From positions 124,001-188,000 of the forward strand of contig NZ_JACHKT010000003.1 of the NCBI RefSeq assembly GCF_014204325.1: DNA of 64,000 bases, read 5' to 3'. Origin of the DNA: Arcicella rosea (lineage in GTDB: Bacteria; Bacteroidota; Bacteroidia; Cytophagales; Spirosomataceae). Each line of letters begins with the position of its first letter. Positions within the stretch are counted from its first letter, which is position 1. The notes beneath the pieces were generated by a model that made no database searches, was not told where the DNA came from, and saw only the letters and a list, made by a program, of their open reading frames with translations. The position numbers and the translations under genes were made by a program. This document shows, piece after piece, positions 34,497 through 42,958 of the stretch.

Positions 34497-34838
34497 ATTT
34501 GAGGACTTTATGACTTTAGGATTTTGTGATTGGAAGATTTGAGGACTTTAGGACTTTAAGACTTTAGGATTTTGTGACTGGAAGATTTGAGGACTTTAGG
34601 ATACAAGAATCAACATACAAGAAAAAAAATCAAGTATTTGGTTGGAGAGTTCAGAGATGACACGCTTGCCGTGGTCTGTGTCTCACAGACCACCAGTCGG
34701 CTAGGTGTTCAGTGAAGACACTGAACACGGCAAATAATTCTTCCAGTCTTAAAGTCCTCAATTCTCCAACAATTCAACCAATCCTCCAGTCTTAAAGTCT
34801 TAAAGTCCTCAAGTCACAAAATCCAAAAGTCTAAACAA
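34497..34838. repeat. Composite repeat element 1: low-complexity inverted arms around a cruciform core
   Basis: Left arm: tandem copies of a unit of about 40-47 bases containing GATTTGAGGACTTTA and GGATTTTGTGA (34497-34602). Right arm: the same words in inverse orientation (34739-34834). Between them lies a core, 34666-34733: an 8-bp outer stem TTGCCGTG/CACGGCAA, inside it GTGGTCTGTG/CACAGACCAC (loop TCT) and GTGTTCAGTG/CACTGAACAC (loop AAGA), both 10-bp perfect stems. It fills the gap between lutB and the VOC gene. No protein is encoded. Confidence 0.8.
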
Positions 34839-35231
34839 ATGAAACAAAGTATCTCCCAAATAACTTTAGTCGTGCATGATTATGACGAAGCGATTGAATT
34901 TTATACTCGAAAACTACAATTTGAACTCGTAGAAGATACACCACTGACCGAAAGTAAAAGATGGGTTTTGGTACGACCACAAAATTCAAATGGCTTTTGT
35001 TTGTTATTGGCAAAAGCCGTGAATGAGGAACAGAAGAAAAGCGTTGGAAATCAATCAGGAGGGAGAGTATTTTTATTTTTAAACACAGATGATTTCTGGA
35101 GAGATTTTCACCAAATGAAAAGTGTAGGAATAGAATTTGTCAGAGAACCTTCGGAAGAAGTTTATGGCATAGTAGCAGTATTTAAAGATTTATACGGAAA
35201 TCTTTGGGATTTGATTGAAGATAGATTTTAA
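34839..35231 (+). CDS. VOC-family (glyoxalase/bleomycin-resistance/dioxygenase) protein
   Basis: A 130-residue protein with two beta-alpha-beta-beta-beta modules of the vicinal-oxygen-chelate fold. It begins ISQITLVVHDYDEAIEFYTR and ends with AVFKDLYGNLWDLIE. The first metal-ligand position of glyoxalases (usually His in the first strand) reads Val-Val-His here, and the C-terminal Glu-like position is in LWDLIED. The substrate is unknown. It lies between lutB and lutC, in the same direction, flanked on both sides by copies of the composite repeat. It may be an inserted gene rather than a lut component. Confidence 0.8.
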   Translation: MKQSISQITLVVHDYDEAIEFYTRKLQFELVEDTPLTESKRWVLVRPQNSNGFCLLLAKAVNEEQKKSVGNQSGGRVFLFLNTDDFWRDFHQMKSVGIEFVREPSEEVYGIVAVFKDLYGNLWDLIEDRF

Positions 35232-35431
35232 GGTTTGGAGACTTTATGACTTCAAGATTGGAGGACTTTAGGAATCACTCAGTGCCGTGGTCTGTGTCTT
35301 CACAGACCACCAGCCGACGAAAGTGGTCAGTGAGTACAAGACACACGGCACAAAAAATCCTAAAGTCCTTCAGTCTTCGAGTCCTTCAATCCTCCAGTCC
35401 TAAAGTCCCCAATCCCAAAGTCTCAAAAAAA
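35232..35431. repeat. Composite repeat element 2, diverged copy of element 1
   Basis: The left arm (GGAGACTTTATGACTTCAAG; GGAGGACTTTAGGA) and the right arm (AATCCTAAAGTCCTTCAG; CCTCCAGTCCTAAAGTCC) are again inverse. The core at 35283-35350 keeps the outer stem TGCCGTG/CACGGCA and the first hairpin GTGGTCTGTG/CACAGACCAC (loop TCTT); the second hairpin is decayed. Core wording matches element 1 (GCCGTGGTCTGTGTCT, ACAGACCACCAG). It separates the VOC gene from lutC. Confidence 0.75.
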
Positions 35432-35439
35432 ATAAAAAA

Positions 35440-36024
35440 ATGTCAAGCAGAGAGAAAATATTATCCCTTATCAAACAAAATCAACCTGAATACAAAGAGC
35501 TAACGGTTCAGTTTAAATTTGATACGGTTTACGAAAATAACTTCGAGAAATTTGCTGAAATTCTCAGTTTTGTAGGCGGAAAGGCTATCGCCGTGAACTC
35601 TTATGAAGAGATAAAAGCGGATATTCAAGCTCATTATAAAGGAGTAACCAATATTGCCAGTACCGTAAAGGAATTGGCAGATTTGGCTGATTTTAGTTTA
35701 AATGTTAGCGACCCGCACGAATTAGAAACCCTTAACTTAGCCATTATCGAAGGCGAATTTGGGGTTGCCGAAAACGGTGCTATTTGGGTTTCTGAAAAGC
35801 AATTACCGCACAGAGTATTGCCAATGATTACTCAGTATTTAGTCATCATTATTAAAAAATCAGAAATTGTTACCAATATGCACCGTGCTTATGAAAGAGT
35901 GAAAGTTGACGAAACAGGTTTTGGTACTTTCATTTCTGGTCCATCAAAGACTGCGGATATTGAGCAGAGTTTAGTCATTGGAGCTCATGGAGCAAGAGGT
36001 TTGACAGTTTATGTAATTCAATAG
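35440..36024 (+). CDS. lutC: L-lactate utilization protein LutC (LUD domain, LldG)
   Basis: The third subunit of the LutABC system, 194 residues, consisting mainly of one LUD domain. Seen: NLAIIEGEFGVAENGAIWV with the conserved ENG, the HRVLPMITQYLVI segment and the C-terminal FISGPSKTADIEQSLVIGAHGARG, the family signature. It lies in the same direction as lutA and lutB, but about 950 bases after lutB because of the VOC gene and the two repeats. A bidirectional terminator follows. Confidence 0.92.
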   Translation: MSSREKILSLIKQNQPEYKELTVQFKFDTVYENNFEKFAEILSFVGGKAIAVNSYEEIKADIQAHYKGVTNIASTVKELADLADFSLNVSDPHELETLNLAIIEGEFGVAENGAIWVSEKQLPHRVLPMITQYLVIIIKKSEIVTNMHRAYERVKVDETGFGTFISGPSKTADIEQSLVIGAHGARGLTVYVIQ

Positions 36025-36032
36025 CTTTCATT

Positions 36033-36070
36033 AAAAAAGGCAAGTGAAACTTAAATCACTTGCCTTTTTT
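36033..36070. terminator. Bidirectional terminator after lutC
   Basis: A 15-bp perfect stem (AAAAAAGGCAAGTGA and its complement) with an 8-nt loop and T6 on both strands, between two convergent genes. Confidence 0.9.
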
Positions 36071-36090
36071 ATTACTTTATGATGATAAAA

Positions 36091-36966
36091 CTATTTCATC
36101 ATCGCTAAATTATAAATTTCATACCAATCTTCATGGCTCAGTTTAATTTCTGTAGCACTTACAGCATTTCGGATTCTTTCTTCTGACAATGAACCAATAA
36201 TCGGCAAAGTACCTAATTGTAAAAGCCAAGCTACCGCAGTTTGCTCAATATTCGCATCATACTTTTGTCCGATTTCAGTCAATTTAGCCCTTATAATAGC
36301 AGATTTTGCATCTGTACCATCCAAAATTTTACCGCCAGCCAGCGGAGCCCAAGCCAAAGGTTTGCTAAAACGTTGCTTGATAAAATCTAATCTACCATCT
36401 TCAATGGCTGAAGTATTGATAAGATTGAGTTCAATGTGGTTCGTTACGATTGGCTTACGCAAATACGATTCTAATAATTGATGTTGGAATACCGTTAAAT
36501 TACTTACGCCTACATGTTTTATTTTCCCGCTGTTTACCAACTCTCTTAATACTTGTGCTGTTTCTTCAGGATTACTAATCATGTCGATTTGATTCAACAA
36601 GAAAATATCCAAATAATCAGTTTTAAGTCTCTTCAATGAATTATTAACACTTTCTAACAAGTACTTTTCAGTATTATCATAATAAACATAACCTTTGTCA
36701 GATTTCCGAACGCCACACTTGCTAAAAAGAACAATCTCTTCTCTTTTGATAGCTTTTTGTTGAATGAGTTTCCCAAAATATTCTTCGATGGTATAATTGC
36801 CATAAATATCTGCATGGTCAAAAGTATTGATACCTAATTCTAAACATAAATTGACGATTTTTTCCATACTGGCAACAGTTTCAGCACCGTTGTCTGCCCA
36901 TCTCCAAAATCCATAAATTGCCTCAGAAACCTTTGGACCAGAATCACTCAAATAGACTTTATTCAT
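36091..36966 (-). CDS. Aldo/keto reductase family protein (YdhF-like), catalytic His replaced
   Basis: A 291-residue TIM-barrel oxidoreductase of the AKR family. Of the catalytic tetrad, Asp (INTFDHADIYG), Tyr (ADIYG) and Lys (VLFSKCG) are visible, but the segment where YdhF has LLIHRPDPL reads FLLNQIDMI, so the His is Asn. The coenzyme-binding part WLLQLGTLPIIGSLSEERI is conserved, suggesting NADPH binding is kept. The family usually has about 300 residues, so the protein is full length. Activity on carbonyls may be altered or lost; non-catalytic or different chemistry is possible. It is convergent with lutC and has no operon partner. Confidence 0.85.
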   Translation of the reverse strand: MNKVYLSDSGPKVSEAIYGFWRWADNGAETVASMEKIVNLCLELGINTFDHADIYGNYTIEEYFGKLIQQKAIKREEIVLFSKCGVRKSDKGYVYYDNTEKYLLESVNNSLKRLKTDYLDIFLLNQIDMISNPEETAQVLRELVNSGKIKHVGVSNLTVFQHQLLESYLRKPIVTNHIELNLINTSAIEDGRLDFIKQRFSKPLAWAPLAGGKILDGTDAKSAIIRAKLTEIGQKYDANIEQTAVAWLLQLGTLPIIGSLSEERIRNAVSATEIKLSHEDWYEIYNLAMMK

Positions 36967-37362
36967 AAAAATTAATTGGTTTTAATATAATCGAATATAA
37001 GATTATCCAAAGATTGGAAAATTATACAAGACAGAAAACAAAAAGGCTGATAAATTGTGTTTCAGGTTAATTTTTTACAATTAGCTGTAAAAAGAAAGGA
37101 GTAGATTATTATCAATGAGTTAGTAAAAATATAGCATTATAAATCCAGAAAAGTTTGTTTCCTTATTTTAAGCTGTAAGATTTACTGTAAGTAAGAATAA
37201 AGTCAACATAGTACATAAAAGCAGAAAAAGAGTTAAAAGGTGTTAAAATTTGTTGAATAGAAATAAAATATAAGTTTAAAAAGGAGAAAATTTACTAGTT
37301 TTGTCCAATTCTAAAGACTATCATAAATAAAACTCTATCTAATAAACTTAAATTAAGTTCTA
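36967..37362. other. Intergenic region between the aldo/keto reductase and the GT-C-like gene
   Basis: These 396 bases hold one good promoter (37275-37303) near the right end. The rest is AT-rich with no repeat, hairpin or ORF that I can support. Confidence 0.5.
37275..37303 (+). promoter_or_regulatory. Promoter of the GT-C-like gene
   Basis: TTTA at 37275-37278, about 18 nt, then TAGTTTTG at 37296-37303. The ATG follows 60 nt downstream. Confidence 0.45.
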
Positions 37363-38799
37363 ATGACCAAGTTCAAATTGTTGTTTACACTATCTATCAT
37401 AGTGCCTATTTTGATGTTACTTACCTTTCTTAGTTATTACAATCGTTTTCCAACTGGAGATGATGCTTGGTTTGCTGAAGAGACTTATTGGCTTTTAAAG
37501 GATGGTGTTATTCGCTCAGAATTTTTTCGTGGTTTGTTAGGTTGGGAAAAACAACTGTTCGTAAGCCATAAACTATTCTTATGTTTTGGTAGCATAATGA
37601 TGTTGATAGGAGGGAGCTCCTTATATGTACTCAAACTAACAAGTTTACTCTTTTTGGCTTTATTAGTATTTTTATTTAAAGGGTACATTGCTCATCGTCA
37701 GCTAGAAAAGACTTCATTATACATCGTACTTTTTTTATTATTCTCAAACACGCTTATCGTTAAAATGAGTTTTGAGTATCGTCCAGAAGTAATGATGATG
37801 ACTTTGGGCTTTGCTTCATATTTACTTATCCAATACCAGCAGAAGTACTTGGTTGCTTTGGGAGGAGTATTGTCGGGAATGGCTTTGCTGTGCCACCTAA
37901 ATGGAATAATCTATATAATTGCTGGTTTTTTTATGTTCATCTTCTCTGGAAAAAAGATAAAGGCTTTAATTTTTATCGTTTTTGCCTCGCTAACCAGTAT
38001 ATTTTATTTTTATGATATATGGCAAGCAAATGGATTTGATGTTTGGCTATATCAATTCAGAAATGACCCAGCTACTCAGAATGCTTTTGGATTAGTGAAT
38101 AAACTAAAAGTAATGCTAAGTTTCCCTAGTATCTTCTTTAAATCGCCACAAGAAATGGCAATTTCTATTTTACTGATTTCATTTTGTTGGACTTATAGAA
38201 AAAAGTTGAACGAATTACCTCGTAATTTAATAGTTTACGCCATCGTTTTAGTCATATCATTTTGGTTGATAACAAAACGGGCAAGTGGTTTATATGAAAT
38301 GTTATTTATCCCAATAATGATGACATTTATTATTGAACTATTCGGTTTAATAGAAGATAAACCAAGCTTTAAACTATCAAAACCTATACTTTTTGCTTTC
38401 TTTTTGTACTTTGTTATTGGCTTTGTAGGAATCATTCAGTTGATTCATAAAATTCATTCCAGACCATTTTTGCCAGACAAATATGCTGCTTTAAGAAAGT
38501 TTATTCCTGCAAAATCAAAAGGTTTAGTACCACTTCAATTCTTTTTTAATGAATACGAAAATCACGAAAGTTTACTCTGTTTTGAAAATTTTGATTTTCA
38601 ACTAGCTCAATCTACATTAAAAGCTGATACAGAATCACTTGCAAATTGGGCAAGAAAAAACAATGTTAAGTTTATTCTATTTGATTACAAGAATAATAAG
38701 GCGAATTTCTTTCCTAAGCCCAGAGAAGTATTGAAGGGCTATCAACTTAGCTATTTTGATGGAGATTTTGCAGTTTATGTAGAATTAAAGAATATGTAA
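37363..38799 (+). CDS. Polytopic membrane glycosyltransferase-like protein (GT39/ArnT-like)
   Basis: A 478-residue membrane protein with about 10-11 hydrophobic helices in the first 370 residues and a soluble C-terminal tail of about 100 residues. After the first helix it has FPTGDDAWFAEETYWLLKDG, an acidic loop in the place where GT-C enzymes carry their catalytic Asp. No other signature is visible, so the call rests on topology and this loop. It probably uses a polyprenyl-phosphate sugar at the periplasmic face. It is monocistronic, with its own promoter and terminator. Confidence 0.6.
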   Translation: MTKFKLLFTLSIIVPILMLLTFLSYYNRFPTGDDAWFAEETYWLLKDGVIRSEFFRGLLGWEKQLFVSHKLFLCFGSIMMLIGGSSLYVLKLTSLLFLALLVFLFKGYIAHRQLEKTSLYIVLFLLFSNTLIVKMSFEYRPEVMMMTLGFASYLLIQYQQKYLVALGGVLSGMALLCHLNGIIYIIAGFFMFIFSGKKIKALIFIVFASLTSIFYFYDIWQANGFDVWLYQFRNDPATQNAFGLVNKLKVMLSFPSIFFKSPQEMAISILLISFCWTYRKKLNELPRNLIVYAIVLVISFWLITKRASGLYEMLFIPIMMTFIIELFGLIEDKPSFKLSKPILFAFFLYFVIGFVGIIQLIHKIHSRPFLPDKYAALRKFIPAKSKGLVPLQFFFNEYENHESLLCFENFDFQLAQSTLKADTESLANWARKNNVKFILFDYKNNKANFFPKPREVLKGYQLSYFDGDFAVYVELKNM

Positions 38800-38802
38800 T
38801 AA

Positions 38803-38843
38803 AAATCCCCATTTGCCAAGATTACTCTGGCGAATGGGGATTT
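38803..38843. terminator. Terminator between the GT-C-like gene and sdhB
   Basis: AAATCCCCATTTGCCA pairs with TGGCGAATGGGGATTT (one G-T pair), loop 9 nt, T-rich on both sides, between convergent genes. Confidence 0.8.
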
Positions 38844-38863
38844 AATATTATAAGGTAGTTTTC

Positions 38864-39622
38864 TTATTTAGAAGAAAGTACCGCTCCGTAATACTCACGA
38901 TTCATGCGAGCAATGTTTTCTAAAGAAATACCTTTTGGACATTCAGCTTCACAAGCACCAGTATTAGTACAAGCACCGAAACCTTCAATATCCATCTGAG
39001 CTACCATGTTTTCAGCACGAATTGTACGTTCTGCTTGTCCTTGTGGAAGTAAAGATAATTGAGAGATTTTTGCAGAAGTGAACAACATTGCAGAAGCATT
39101 TTTACAAGCTGCTACACAAGCACCACAACCAATACAAGCTGCCGCTGCAAAAGCATCGTCTGCATTGTCTTTTGGTATAGGTAATGAATTGGCATCCTGA
39201 GCGTTACCTGTATTTACAGAAACATATCCACCAGCAGCCATAATGCGGTCAAAAGCAGAACGGTTTACTGCTAAATCTTTTACGATTGGGAATGCTTTCG
39301 CTCTCCAAGGTTCTACGGTAATAGTATCGCCACTCTTGAAGCTTCTCATGTGAAGCTGACAAGTAGTTACCCCTTTGTTAGGGCCATGAGGTTCTCCATT
39401 GATGTACATAGAACACATACCACAGATGCCTTCACGGCAGTCGTGGTCGAAAGCTACTGGAGTTTCGCCTTCATTGATAAGACGTTCGTTCAAAACATCG
39501 AACATCTCTAAAAATGACATATCTTCAGAAATACCTTTTACATCGTATTGCTGAAAATTGCCTTCGCTATTTGCATTTTTCTGACGCCAAACCTTTAGCG
39601 ACAAATTCATATTTCCTTCCAT
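38864..39622 (-). CDS. sdhB: Succinate dehydrogenase/fumarate reductase iron-sulfur subunit
   Basis: SdhB carries electrons from the flavoprotein to the membrane quinone. It has 252 residues (248 if it starts at [10 protein letters not shown], 39610). The 2Fe-2S ligands are in [14 protein letters not shown], the second and third cluster ligands in [14 protein letters not shown] and [18 protein letters not shown]. This spacing is the Bacteroidota three-subunit sdh/frd type. The upstream spacer and a four-helix-bundle gene separate it from sdhA, although they share a strand and probably a transcript. Confidence 0.93.
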   Translation of the reverse strand: MEGNMNLSLKVWRQKNANSEGNFQQYDVKGISEDMSFLEMFDVLNERLINEGETPVAFDHDCREGICGMCSMYINGEPHGPNKGVTTCQLHMRSFKSGDTITVEPWRAKAFPIVKDLAVNRSAFDRIMAAGGYVSVNTGNAQDANSLPIPKDNADDAFAAAACIGCGACVAACKNASAMLFTSAKISQLSLLPQGQAERTIRAENMVAQMDIEGFGACTNTGACEAECPKGISLENIARMNREYYGAVLSSK

Positions 39623-39630
39623 TCTGTTTG

Positions 39631-39681
39631 AGAGATTAGTGATTAGTGATTGGTAATTAGAGGTTTTCTATTCTCTAATTA
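39631..39681. repeat. Low-complexity spacer and hairpin between sdhB and the S23-family gene
   Basis: AGAGATTAGTGATTAGTGATTGG is followed by TAATTAGAG (39654-39662), which pairs with CTCTAATTA (39673-39681). The right arm of the hairpin includes the stop codon of the S23-family gene. Confidence 0.55.
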
Positions 39682-40068
39682 TTCAGTATCATTAATCAGC
39701 TTTTTTTCAATACTAAAAATAAGACTATTTATCATTTTGCCAATCTCATTAACCTGAATTAATAATTGGTCGTAGTCGGAATCTTTTAAATAATTTTGAT
39801 TAACAGCTATTATTAAAAGTGTATCAAGTTCGAAAAGAGAACCTCTTGATATTTTTAAAAACTGTACAAAAGATTTTTTACTTTCTCTTCCCCAACCTTC
39901 TGCAATATTAGCCGCAATAGAAACTGATGCACGATTAATTTGTGATGTTAATCCAAACTTCTCATTCGCAGGAAAATCTTTGGATAAAGAATAGGTTTGG
40001 TTAATCAGTACTATTGATTTTTGCCAAACTTTCAAATCTTTAAAAGAACTAATCTTTTGATTTTCCAT
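39679..40068 (-). CDS. Four-helix-bundle protein (S23/IVP, 23S rRNA intervening-sequence family)
   Basis: A 129-residue protein (start at MENQKISSFKDLKVWQKS, 40068; the frame is open 57 bases further upstream). It has the family marks FKDLKVWQKSIVLINQ, GLTSQINRASVSIAANIAEGWGR and FVQFLKISRGSLFELDT. Relatives are encoded in spacers of rRNA genes, occur as scattered single genes, and are structurally similar to Avd proteins of diversity-generating retroelements. Their function is unknown. Here it interrupts the sdhA-sdhB order and is bordered by low-complexity inverted words on both sides, which suggests it arrived as a unit. Confidence 0.88.
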   Translation of the reverse strand: MENQKISSFKDLKVWQKSIVLINQTYSLSKDFPANEKFGLTSQINRASVSIAANIAEGWGRESKKSFVQFLKISRGSLFELDTLLIIAVNQNYLKDSDYDQLLIQVNEIGKMINSLIFSIEKKLINDTE

Positions 40069-40083
40069 TGCTTTGTGAATTAT

Positions 40084-40212
40084 GTGATTAGAGATTGGTG
40101 AATAATGATTAGTATTTACTTTCAAATTTTCAAATCTTAATTACAATTCGGTAAATAAGACAGTTTTGATTACGTTAAAAATACTAATCACCAATCACTA
40201 TTCACTAATTAC
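40084..40212. repeat. Inverted low-complexity repeat between the S23-family gene and sdhA
   Basis: The strand at 40084-40117 (GTGATTAGAGATTGGTGAAT, then AATGATTAGTATTT) is an imperfect inverted copy of 40178-40212 (AAAATACTAATCACCAATCA, then CTATTCACTAATTAC). About 60 bases of unrelated AT-rich sequence lie between the arms. The right arm runs over the 3' end of sdhA (stop at 40209-40211). Confidence 0.65.
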
Positions 40213-42191
40213 TTATAAGAACGTTGAGCAATCTTAATATTCTCATACACCAATTCTTCTTTGTGTAATTCAAATTGAGAATCGCCTTTGTATTCCCAAG
40301 CAGCTACATAAGCGTAGTTTTCGTCATCACGAAGAGCTTCGCCTTCTTCTGTTTGGTACTCTTCACGGAAGTGACCACCACAAGATTCGTTACGATTCAA
40401 AGCATCAATACACATCAATTCTCCTAATTCGATAAAGTCCGCTACACGAGTTGCTTTTTCTAATTCAGGATTGAATTCATCTGCATCGCCCGGAATACGA
40501 ACATCCGACCAGAATTGTCTTTTAATTTCTTGAATTTCAGCAATCGCTTCTTTCAAACCTTTTTCGTTACGAGCCATTCCACATTTATCCCACATAATTA
40601 AACCTAATTTTTTGTGGAAATAATCAACAGATTTTGTCCCTTTGATAGACATCAATTTGTCGAGTGTATCTTGAACAGCTTTTTCAGCAGCAACGAATTC
40701 AGGAGCATCTGTTGGAATTGCTTTGGTACGAATATCACTAGATAAATAAGCACCGATTGTATAAGGAATTACGAAATAGCCATCCGCCAAACCTTGCATC
40801 AAAGCAGAAGCCCCCAAACGGTTAGCACCGTGGTCAGAGAAGTTAGCTTCGCCCATTGCATAAAGCCCTGGAACAGTAGTCATTAAGTTATAATCAACCC
40901 AAAGTCCACCCATTGTGTAGTGAACTGCAGGATAAATACGCATTGGTAATTCGTAAGGGTCTTCACCAGTAATTTGTTTGTACATATCAAACAAGTTACC
41001 ATATTTCTCTTTCACTACTTCTTTACCCATTGTTTGCAACTCTTCTGTAGTTGCATTGTGCATACCTTTTTTAGTAGCTTCACCACGTCCATAACGTAAA
41101 ATAGCCGCTGCGAAATCAAGGTAAACCGCTTTTTTAGAAGCACCTACACCATAACCTTCATCACAACGTTCTTTTGCTGCACGAGAAGCAATATCACGAG
41201 GAACTAAGTTTCCAAATGCAGGATAACGACGTTCTAAGTAATAATCACGCTCGTCTTCAGGTATTTGTACTGCTGGGCGGTTATCATTTTTCTTTTTAGG
41301 AACCCAAATACGACCATCGTTACGCAACGATTCAGACATCAAAGTAAGCTTTGATTGGTGGTCGCCAGAAACTGGAATACAAGTTGGGTGAATTTGAGTA
41401 TAGCAAGGGTTTCCAAAGAAAGCACCTTTTTTATGAGCTTTCCAAGCAGCCGTTACGTTTGAACCCATTGCATTGGTTGACAAGTAAAATACGTTTCCAT
41501 ATCCACCAGTACCCAACAAGACAGCATGTCCAAAGTGACGTTCTAATTTACCAGAAATCAAATCACGAGCAATGATACCACGAGCTTTACCGTCAATCAT
41601 TACTACGTCCATCATTTCGTGGCGAGTAAACATTTCTACGTTACCCAACCCTACTTGGCGTTGTAAAGCAGAATAAGCACCTAATAATAGTTGTTGACCA
41701 GTCTGTCCTGCGGCATAAAAAGTACGTTGTACTTGAGTACCACCGAAAGAGCGGTTAGATAATAAGCCACCGTACTCACGAGCAAAAGGAACACCTTGAG
41801 CCACACATTGGTCGATGATGTTACCAGATACTTCAGCTAAACGGTGAACGTTTGCTTCTCTTGCACGGTAATCACCGCCTTTAATTGTATCATAAAATAA
41901 ACGGTAAACTGAGTCACCATCATTTTGATAGTTCTTGGCAGCGTTTACTCCACCCTGTGCTGCAATTGAGTGCGCACGGCGAGGAGAATCTTGGAAACAG
42001 AAAGCCTTAACTTTATATCCCATTTCTGCTAAAGAAGCTGCCGCAGATGCACCAGCCAAGCCAGTTCCTACAACAATGATTTCAATATTCCGCTTGTTTG
42101 CGGGGTTTACCAAGGGTACAGTAGAACGGAATTTTGTCCATTTCTCCTGTAATGACCCGCCAGGTATTTTAGCATCTAATTTAGTTGACAT
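40209..42191 (-). CDS. sdhA: Succinate dehydrogenase/fumarate reductase flavoprotein subunit
   Basis: SdhA oxidises succinate to fumarate with covalently bound FAD. It has 660 residues, the long form usual in Bacteroidota and epsilonproteobacteria. Seen: FAD-binding [20 protein letters not shown] near residue 36; the [12 protein letters not shown] stretch with the FAD-linked His; catalytic-region [29 protein letters not shown]; and [18 protein letters not shown] with the Arg of the active site. The gene is 95 bases downstream of sdhC and reads in the same direction. Confidence 0.95.
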   Translation of the reverse strand: MSTKLDAKIPGGSLQEKWTKFRSTVPLVNPANKRNIEIIVVGTGLAGASAAASLAEMGYKVKAFCFQDSPRRAHSIAAQGGVNAAKNYQNDGDSVYRLFYDTIKGGDYRAREANVHRLAEVSGNIIDQCVAQGVPFAREYGGLLSNRSFGGTQVQRTFYAAGQTGQQLLLGAYSALQRQVGLGNVEMFTRHEMMDVVMIDGKARGIIARDLISGKLERHFGHAVLLGTGGYGNVFYLSTNAMGSNVTAAWKAHKKGAFFGNPCYTQIHPTCIPVSGDHQSKLTLMSESLRNDGRIWVPKKKNDNRPAVQIPEDERDYYLERRYPAFGNLVPRDIASRAAKERCDEGYGVGASKKAVYLDFAAAILRYGRGEATKKGMHNATTEELQTMGKEVVKEKYGNLFDMYKQITGEDPYELPMRIYPAVHYTMGGLWVDYNLMTTVPGLYAMGEANFSDHGANRLGASALMQGLADGYFVIPYTIGAYLSSDIRTKAIPTDAPEFVAAEKAVQDTLDKLMSIKGTKSVDYFHKKLGLIMWDKCGMARNEKGLKEAIAEIQEIKRQFWSDVRIPGDADEFNPELEKATRVADFIELGELMCIDALNRNESCGGHFREEYQTEEGEALRDDENYAYVAAWEYKGDSQFELHKEELVYENIKIAQRSYK

Positions 42192-42286
42192 AATTTTTTA
42201 TTAAGAATTATGAATTGTTAATAATAAGATGGAATGATAAAGAGACATGATAATAACAAACTTATATTTCTGTAAAATCATATTCA

Positions 42287-42958
42287 TTATGCAACCCATC
42301 CGAAATGCATTGCAATTGGCATCGCTGCGAAAATAATCGAAACAATAATCGAAAATCCAGTTCCCAAAGATTTAATGAATGGAGTATATTTTGGGTGATT
42401 CCATCCCATTGTTTGGAATGCACTTTGAAAACCATGTAATAAATGGTATCCTAAAGAAATACAACCGAAAACATACACAACTACAACAATTGGATTTTGG
42501 AAAACTTCAAGCATTTCTGCGTACAAAGTTTTTTCTCCACTTGTAATTACATCCGTAAAACGACTAACTACCCAAAAATGACGAAGGTGGATAATTAGGA
42601 AAATCAATAATAAAGTACCTAATAAACCCATCGAACGTGAGTACCAAGTAGAATTAGCTTCTCCTTTAACAACAGCATACTTTACAGGTCGCTTTTCTGA
42701 ATTTGATTTCCAAAGCATCAAGCCATCCACAATGTGGATAAGAAAGCCTAACATTAAACCAACTTCAGAGGCTCTAATAAGCCAGTTGTGAGCCATAAAT
42801 TCAGCGGCTTCATTGAAAGTTTCACCACCGTCGTTTAAAAAAATACAAGCATTGATTCCACAGTGTACAACAAGAAAGGCGATTAACGATAATCCCGTGA
42901 TGGCCATCAGTAGTTTTCTACCCAGTGAACTCGTTAGTGTTTTTGTTACCCAAGACAT
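42287..42958 (-). CDS. sdhC: Succinate dehydrogenase cytochrome b subunit
   Basis: The membrane anchor, 223 residues with five hydrophobic helices, of the single-anchor (type B) sdh/frd family. Histidines that can ligate two haems b are seen in LVVHCGINAC, FLIHIVDGLML, FLIIHLRHFWVV and GYHLLHGFQSAF. The N-terminus MSWVTKTLTSSLGRKLLMAITG matches Bacteroidota homologues as I recall them. It is the first gene of the sdhC-sdhA-(S23 gene)-sdhB order. The promoter was not found; a C8 tract lies 134 bases upstream of the ATG. Confidence 0.92.
   Translation of the reverse strand: MSWVTKTLTSSLGRKLLMAITGLSLIAFLVVHCGINACIFLNDGGETFNEAAEFMAHNWLIRASEVGLMLGFLIHIVDGLMLWKSNSEKRPVKYAVVKGEANSTWYSRSMGLLGTLLLIFLIIHLRHFWVVSRFTDVITSGEKTLYAEMLEVFQNPIVVVVYVFGCISLGYHLLHGFQSAFQTMGWNHPKYTPFIKSLGTGFSIIVSIIFAAMPIAMHFGWVA

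Noticed and set aside
35246-35503. 85-codon ORF across repeat element 2
   Set aside because: It is translated repeat sequence (Ser/Lys-rich, no domain), running into lutC in another frame.
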